A DNA stretch of 64,000 nt from Antrodiella citrinella (taxonomy: Eukaryota > Basidiomycota > Agaricomycetes > Polyporales > Steccherinaceae): positions 1-64,000 of the forward strand of contig SGPM01000144.1 in assembly GCA_004802725.1 (NCBI GenBank), written 5' to 3'. Position numbers and translations under genes: made by a program. The notes below the pieces were generated by a model, which made no database searches, was not told the DNA's origin, and saw only the letters and a list, made by a program, of their open reading frames with translations. Position 1 is the stretch's first letter. Every line of letters starts with the position of its first letter. Below, piece after piece: positions 57,951-64,000 of the stretch.

Positions 57951-60900
57951 CACAATACCGCTATCTTGGAGCGAGCTGAAGAGGGTATGGAATGAGGAAG
58001 ACGTGAGCATGTGCGCTTTTCCCTTATCGATTGGTGCCCCCGGCTGACTTTCCATCGCGCTCTGAAGAACCATGAAACAGGTACTCGGCACTCTATCATT
58101 TCGCTCAGCCAATCTCATTGCCCATTGCAGCTCCACTTTACACAATTCGGTCTACTTCATCTGGGAACAAGCACCGAAGTCCGAATATTCCCTCAAGCTT
58201 TGCGCGAATAACAAGACACGCGGCGGCGGCATGACAGAGTGACACCCTCTGCTTGTCAGAGAATACCCGAATCGCATTAGCCCGTAGTGAGTCGATGTGC
58301 TTCGTTCATTCAAGAGACGATTCCAAAGCACTAATTCAGCGGACTAGAACAGGCAGAACCTTCACTCTGATCCAGCTGTTGGACATATGGGCCTGACGAG
58401 AAACACTGACATTTGTCAGGTCTTGGAGGCCTTTTAGGTAGTCGTAGCAGGCGGACTTCTGACTCAACTCCGATAGGCTGATATGGTTAACGAGATGTAC
58501 GCTAGTACTGACTCGACAGAACTTGTCTCCGACTTCGACAAACACTTTCTGTCTGTAGCGATTCCGCGACTTTGAATTTTTCTCGAGCAGTTAAGCTCAA
58601 CGAATTCCCGGGGCATGCCATCTGGCGATCCTCGAACGGTACGTCTGTCTCACTATCCGGCAGATCACTTAAGATCACTTACGAAGTCGGTCCTCCAGTG
58701 CGCTTACCTTACGACCAACATCTGGAATTATTCAACCGCACGAACGAAACTTGCTCCAGCTCTGAGCTCCATCTTTCCCCGCTGGACTATTTATTGTGTA
58801 GGCTATGCACAATGAGGCCTGTGCGTCGCACGTTCAACTTCTCGTTACTTCCAACTGCAAACGGGTGTAATTACAAGTCTCCGTAAATTGCGGTGATACT
58901 GTCGATCCCGGAATGACCGTACTGCGCCAAGGAAGTGTGTTTGCTCAACATCTTTCAGGCAGCAACCACCTCGCACCATCGAGTCCTGCAAAGGTCCACG
59001 CCAAATTGCTGACATCTGACAGATCATTTTCAGCGCTTGCTGTACTTAGTACCTCGGCTGCGGCGAAGCGGATCAAGACCTCGAACTTGAGGCCAGATTT
59101 TGGCTCAGGCTGTGAACTTTGTTCTTCCTGTGCGCTCCACCAACCTTGTTCTTATCGAGTCTCCGCCCGAAAGCTGATTTTGACAGGTCGAACTGGTATT
59201 CTACAGATGGGACGCATGAGATGCGGCGTCGGCCCCTTTCTTGCGACGCCCACGCTGTCCCTTGATAGATTGAAATCGCGGAAAGCAGACACACACCTGA
59301 CATCCTTTCTTGTTCTCTTACATTCGGACTCGCTCGTATGCGACTGCCGCCGGCCCAGACCTTTCGCGGAAGCCTGAAGGCCTAACCCTGGGTCCAACGT
59401 TCAAAGCATTCCACTGACCCTATGTTTACCGGTCATTCCGCTCCAACACCGGTACTCCTTCACTCTGTACTTTCCTGGGCTGGAACGGAACCAGTATTCC
59501 AGCTCACGGCCTCCGCACGTGCGCTCACTTTGGACGAGGAAATGCACGGCCTCAACTCGCCATTGGCTGCTGAGAAGCGTGTGGAGTTTATGCTTGAAAG
59601 CCACTCCTGCGCACAACCTTATCACCGTTGTCTTCGCGATTCTCCGCGAACAGCGATGTAACTCGGGTATGTTGTATATCGTGATAATGTCCGGTGGAGC
59701 TATTGACATTATCTGTAGAACAATCCAACATACGGTTTGTGGAGCATATATGCTTGGACTGCTTCGCCCACGAACGACCTACACAACATATCACTCTGCA
59801 TCTCTGTCACTTCTATTTCTAGCGCAAGCGGCGCCCCAAACACCATCAAACCATGCATGGTAAGCACCGTCCTTACCGGCGTACATACCGTACAGTAGCA
59901 GCAAGCACTGAACCGAATCCTTGGCGTTGACAGCCCTGCCACATCCACGTGTGTACCATCGTTCTCAGGCTGGAAATCCTCCGAAGGTCTACTTGACAGG
60001 GTTTATCGATTACCTAGAGCGTTGCAGGATTCAGTATGGAGCTACCTTCTCCATGTTGGTCAAGCTCCCCGTGAAGGTTGATCGACTACCGATGGCAGAG
60101 GTCATTCAAGTTTCAGAATCAGCGCCGTCCGACGTCCAGCATCGACGTTGATTGCGAATATCGGTGTTGCCTCCTCGTACTGCCTCGTTATCCAAGTACA
60201 GGTACGACGATCTTGGAAGACATAACGTGCGTTTTGCTTCGGTGCGTCTAGATTTCAATGATCTGGGCCGAAATTTTACCCGAAGACTTGCATTTCGAGT
60301 CAAGTAGACACGGACGTTCAAGATCCGCCTCGTGCCTATCGGGAGGCCGTTTATGGTACGATTAGCTTTGTGGCGCTCTTTCCCCACTTCTTGTCTCCAG
60401 GCATCTAACTTCAAGCTACAGAATATCAGGCACTCGACGGTATCTATCAGTCTTCGCTTTTGAGCTGGAATGGGATTTGATGGGATAGCTTCCTTCACGT
60501 ACTCATTGGTGAGAATATCCGTTGATCTAGTCTGTGTCATGAACGATACGACGTTTGCTTTCGTTTTCTACTTGTTACTTGCCCTCCGAAATGTCGTCGT
60601 CGCTCACAACCTGACACGAGTCGTTTCACAGATCCGTGATTACATGGAGGATCCGTTTGTTTCCCAAGGGTCCAGACCTCAGAAGCAAGTTCGGTTGTCC
60701 AGGTCCGAAGCGGTTGTCGTTCTACCCATTCAAGGCAAGTCAGCTGAACCAGCTACTTACACGGTGATCTGCATATCACGCCTTCCTTTGTACGCGTCTC
60801 CCACTGAACCATCAAGATATCAGCTCAACAGGTTTCTCGGGACGCTGATGCTGTGAATTGACCATACGACTTGCTCCCCAACGCCTAGCAACTCACGCTC

Positions 60901-60952
60901 ACGTTCGTTTGACTTTCGGAATACTGCGACCATTCAAGTTGACATGCGGACG

Positions 60953-60976
60953 AGCTTCAAGCTTCAACTTGAAGCT
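60953..60976. repeat. Short perfect inverted repeat
   Basis: AGCTTCAAG (60953-60961) and CTTGAAGCT (60968-60976) with a 6-base loop. No gene around it is recognisable. Confidence 0.35.
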
Positions 60977-61458
60977 GGACTTCTTTCTGTTGTTCTCGTG
61001 GTCCATCGGAGCGGACTGTCAACGTTTCAAGACCAAAGTTGTAGAAGCTTTCAACGTCCAATGTCTGACTGGATCCGAGATCGTGCACTGTTACATACAC
61101 GGACTCACGCGCCGTAGCACGAGACCAGATACCGCGCTGCGATACATTTGACATTTGATGCCAGCGGGATTTTGGGATCTCAATCTATCACTACTTCCTA
61201 GTGTTCAATCTTTCAATCTTCCCCCGTATCTTCGTCCTATTCTCTCGTCGTATCGACCCTGCACCTTGGCATGCCACGATTCGACGAACAGCCTGTGCAC
61301 CATTGGTCGTGTCTTGGACGGCATCGGATGTTACTGTTCTCTGCGATGTTCGACGTTTGCTTCCGCGTGTTTATGGGTCCAAATGGTCTGTTATGTTGTT
61401 GCATAGGCTTTAGCCCGCTCGAACGAATCGGATCCTCACATACTATCAATAACGCTAA

Positions 61459-61474
61459 CCCCCCCCCCCCCCCC
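61459..61474. repeat. Poly-C homopolymer of 16
   Basis: Sixteen consecutive C. Runs of this length are rare in the rest of the window and are prone to sequencing error and slippage. Confidence 0.9.
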
Positions 61475-64000
61475 TCAGCCTAACACTAGTTAGCAACCCG
61501 TCCTTTACCCAAATTGAAGCTTGAGGTTCATTTGGCGACTCGTTGGACACTTGAAAGCAGACCGGTTATTCAAGCTGAGATTGGAGGACGAACTCCGGTC
61601 ACGAAGAACGTGCTGATGGCCACTGATGGCGATGTGCCCAAAACGCCAAGCCTGCAAGACCCAATCTCCACGTTTTCGCTGAATCTGCCTTGTTTGGTTT
61701 GTTTGGTTTGTTGGGCCTGCCTGTTCGATGTCCATCGTTATCTCCCCCACCGGACGGACGTAAGGGTCGATCAGGAACGGACGGACACTTGTGCTACGCT
61801 ACGACTGTGGCGGGCTGTGGATGGCTGGAAGTTTGGACGACGAGGTCGCTGGGCGGGATCGCGGTAAGTCGTCGACGTTATCGGCTAGCCGGCCTCCGTC
61901 CAGCTTTTGCTGATGTTGAATTCCGACCTCGACGTCGGATGAAGATTTCCTTCCTCGCGGCGTGCACAGATGCGACATTTGGCGTTAACGGTTCACGCCA
62001 GCCACGCAGATGATGATAAGCTCGCGGCGGCGGCATGGCGCACGCACGATCACGATCAGTAAGCCTTCCGAGCGAGAGAAATGTTTATTTCTCCGGATCC
62101 CGCTCAGACTAAACTGAGAACAACGGCATCATCGCGTGGGCCATATGACCTCCTCCAGTCCACGTCCAGGATGCTCTTGATGAAGACCATATCGACCACC
62201 TTTTGCTCGAGTCCGACCGTCAGCTTGCTTACTCGTGATGGCCAAATTTCATGTCTTTCTCCTCTGGGCCGACGTCAAGCAAAAGACAATCTGGCCCGCC
62301 CGCTTGGGCTCACATTCCGGCGGAGAGCCGCCAAAACGTATCTGCGACGACTGCAGTGAGTGTGACTCGGTGACACCAGCGAAAATGTACCCGTCATTTT
62401 GATTTGGTGGCGGGGGATCGCGGGTCTGATCTCGAGTCGAAGAGGCTTGAGGCCAACTGGGGATATGAGATCGTGATGGTGGGCGGAGGCGGGGCCGGAG
62501 GTAAACGAGACGTAGGTGTGTACGACTTTCAGTCAAGATGCAGGCCAGCGGCTGCAGAGGGAGGCAGAACCCGAACAGAGGTCTTCAGCGAGCGTTGCGA
62601 GACTGCACACAGCGAGCTGTTTGTGGCCACTTCCTCCTCCGCCTCTGAGCCTGTGCAGCCCAAAGCATCCGCGGCCGAGCTCACAGATCGAGTGAGTACA
62701 TCCAGAGCCAAATGAAAGAGCACACGTCCATACCTTGAATCTTCACCCGCCGATCAAGCTCTCGGGCACGCCGGACTCTCATACACACTCTTTCTGCCAC
62801 CACCCAATGCCTGGGTTGTTGGGAGCACTGATAGAGTGCGTACGAAGTCGAAAGTTTTGCAGAAGCAAGACGTCAAGCAAGGTACGGAGTGTTGCGGTGG
62901 GGGGTCATCTCTGGGGCATGCATGATGAGAGGTTGGTGACAGCAGTGAGAGCGTCGAGGACGTACCTTGTACTCGATCGAGTACGTTGAACAACGCGTCC
63001 ATGTCCCTTTCAAGATACAGTTTATTGTGGGGGTTCCGGACTTTCTACACAGCCACCAGGGGTTGTGTACAGTATAGATCGTTGGCGAGCCGGTGCTCGC
63101 AAGCTGGATCTTCGCATGTTCGACTAACGACTTCTTTCCGCGCTGGGCAGTCGTTTGTTCTCTACGTCAGGCACGAACTGTATCTTAAGTTCTTACGGAA
63201 ACATAAGCTCAAGTGGAAGAGAAGGCTGCTTTGTTCGGTGTATGGTAACTTCTGAGTACTGAGTGTCTAAGCACGGATGACGCGTCGACGGCACCGAATT
63301 CCGTCCCGCTCACGAACTCACAAGCGGGATCGCACGACGGTTCACGAGAGCGCAAAATCAGCGTATATTGTGTTTCGTACCACAGCCATACGGAAAGGTG
63401 GGATTTCTGGGGGCTTGGAAAGACGATAAGGATGCGCTCGCTCGCCTCGCCCGGCGGGCTGACCGTTCGAGGGTGGGTGCAGCGACACTAGCACGCAGGA
63501 GAGAGAAATACGATATGATTTCATTCCGAACTCGTCGCATGTTGTTGTTCATCTGATGGAGGGTTCGCGGCGTAAAGAGTCGCACAATGCGATCAGCTGG
63601 TCGATCCGGGGGGAGGTAAATTCGATTGCGACGATCCCGCTGCTCAACGAGTGTGCACCCTTTGCTGCTGTCAAGGCTTAAGTTGACTGTTGAGCGATAC
63701 ACGCACGCCTGTCATCTGGGTTTGGACTCCCTAGTCATGGATAGTGTTTTGGACATGGAAAAATCCGTGCACGAGTCCTGTCCCGGTGTATCGGAGAAAC
63801 AAACGTCGGTTGAACTCACACAAGTTTGAGACGACCTGAGCCGGAAGATGTATGCACGACGTTGAGGTCGGTCGGAGGATGGCGTTCGGCGGAGGGCTGT
63901 GTGGCGAACAGCGGAGGCCGAACGCAGAGACGCAGGTCGATCGGTTCGGTTCTGACAGGCGCGGTTCTGGATCGGGATGCAGGCGCTCCCGGTTCTGATT

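Larger units (their letters stand above)
57951..64000. other. 6 kb without a recognisable gene
   Basis: Many frames of 60-150 codons on both strands give no domain, no signal peptide plus exon set, and no transposon protein. Simple-sequence features: a 16-C run at 61459-61474 and a TTTGG-rich run near 61690-61715. It may be decayed repeat or intergenic DNA. Confidence 0.45.

Noticed and set aside
1..64000. CRISPR arrays, bacterial operons, rRNA, telomere repeats
   Set aside because: No regularly spaced direct repeats, no Shine-Dalgarno-led gene strings, no rRNA-like or TTAGGG arrays; the intron-rich genes are eukaryotic.

Overview
This window is nuclear DNA of a filamentous basidiomycete (mushroom-forming or wood-decay type). 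The genes are split by many short introns of about 50-60 nt with GTRNGT donors, some exons are only 13-27 nt, and several families are typical of or restricted to Basidiomycota (DUF6534 membrane proteins, DUF6593 proteins, DUF6532 proteins, F-box/LRR proteins, heme-thiolate peroxidases). No ribosomal RNA, convincing tRNA, CRISPR or intact transposon was recognised. A 280-base N gap (18162-18441) with scattered ambiguous bases up to about 19.95 kb marks a poorly assembled stretch.

Left part (0.8-9 kb, all +): a secreted, probably GPI-anchored alginate-lyase-like protein, a TMEM19/DUF92 membrane protein, a PP2C-fold protein that has lost the metal-binding residues (probable pseudophosphatase), and a 13-exon DUF6534 membrane protein. 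After a 2.5 kb empty stretch come a small intronless protein of unknown function (11.4 kb) and, on the minus strand, a cysteine-rich secreted protein with an internal duplication (13.0-13.7 kb), two DUF6593-like genes (14.8-16.7 kb) and the 3' part of a SWIM zinc-finger gene cut by the N gap.

Centre (19.4-41.5 kb): a Baeyer-Villiger-type flavin monooxygenase, a degraded F-box gene, an MFS drug:H+ antiporter, a C2-domain protein, a membrane-anchored heme-thiolate peroxidase, two Ser/Pro-rich proteins of unknown function, an NAD(P)-dependent extended SDR reductase, a frameshifted MFS fragment and a second MFS transporter that shares exon lengths with the first. Oxidising and reducing enzymes lie among transporters here, but no core biosynthetic enzyme is present, so a metabolite cluster is only a weak hypothesis.

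Right part (42-56 kb): a 1043-residue coiled-coil protein with a centrosomin N-terminal (CM1) motif, probably a gamma-tubulin complex anchor; a classical SDR; an F-box protein; a DUF6532-like protein; a third DUF6593-like copy; and a single-pass membrane protein. The last 8 kb (about 56-64 kb) hold no gene that I can support. Exon coordinates given in the entries were read by hand from splice sites and frame continuity; they are predictions, not transcript evidence.
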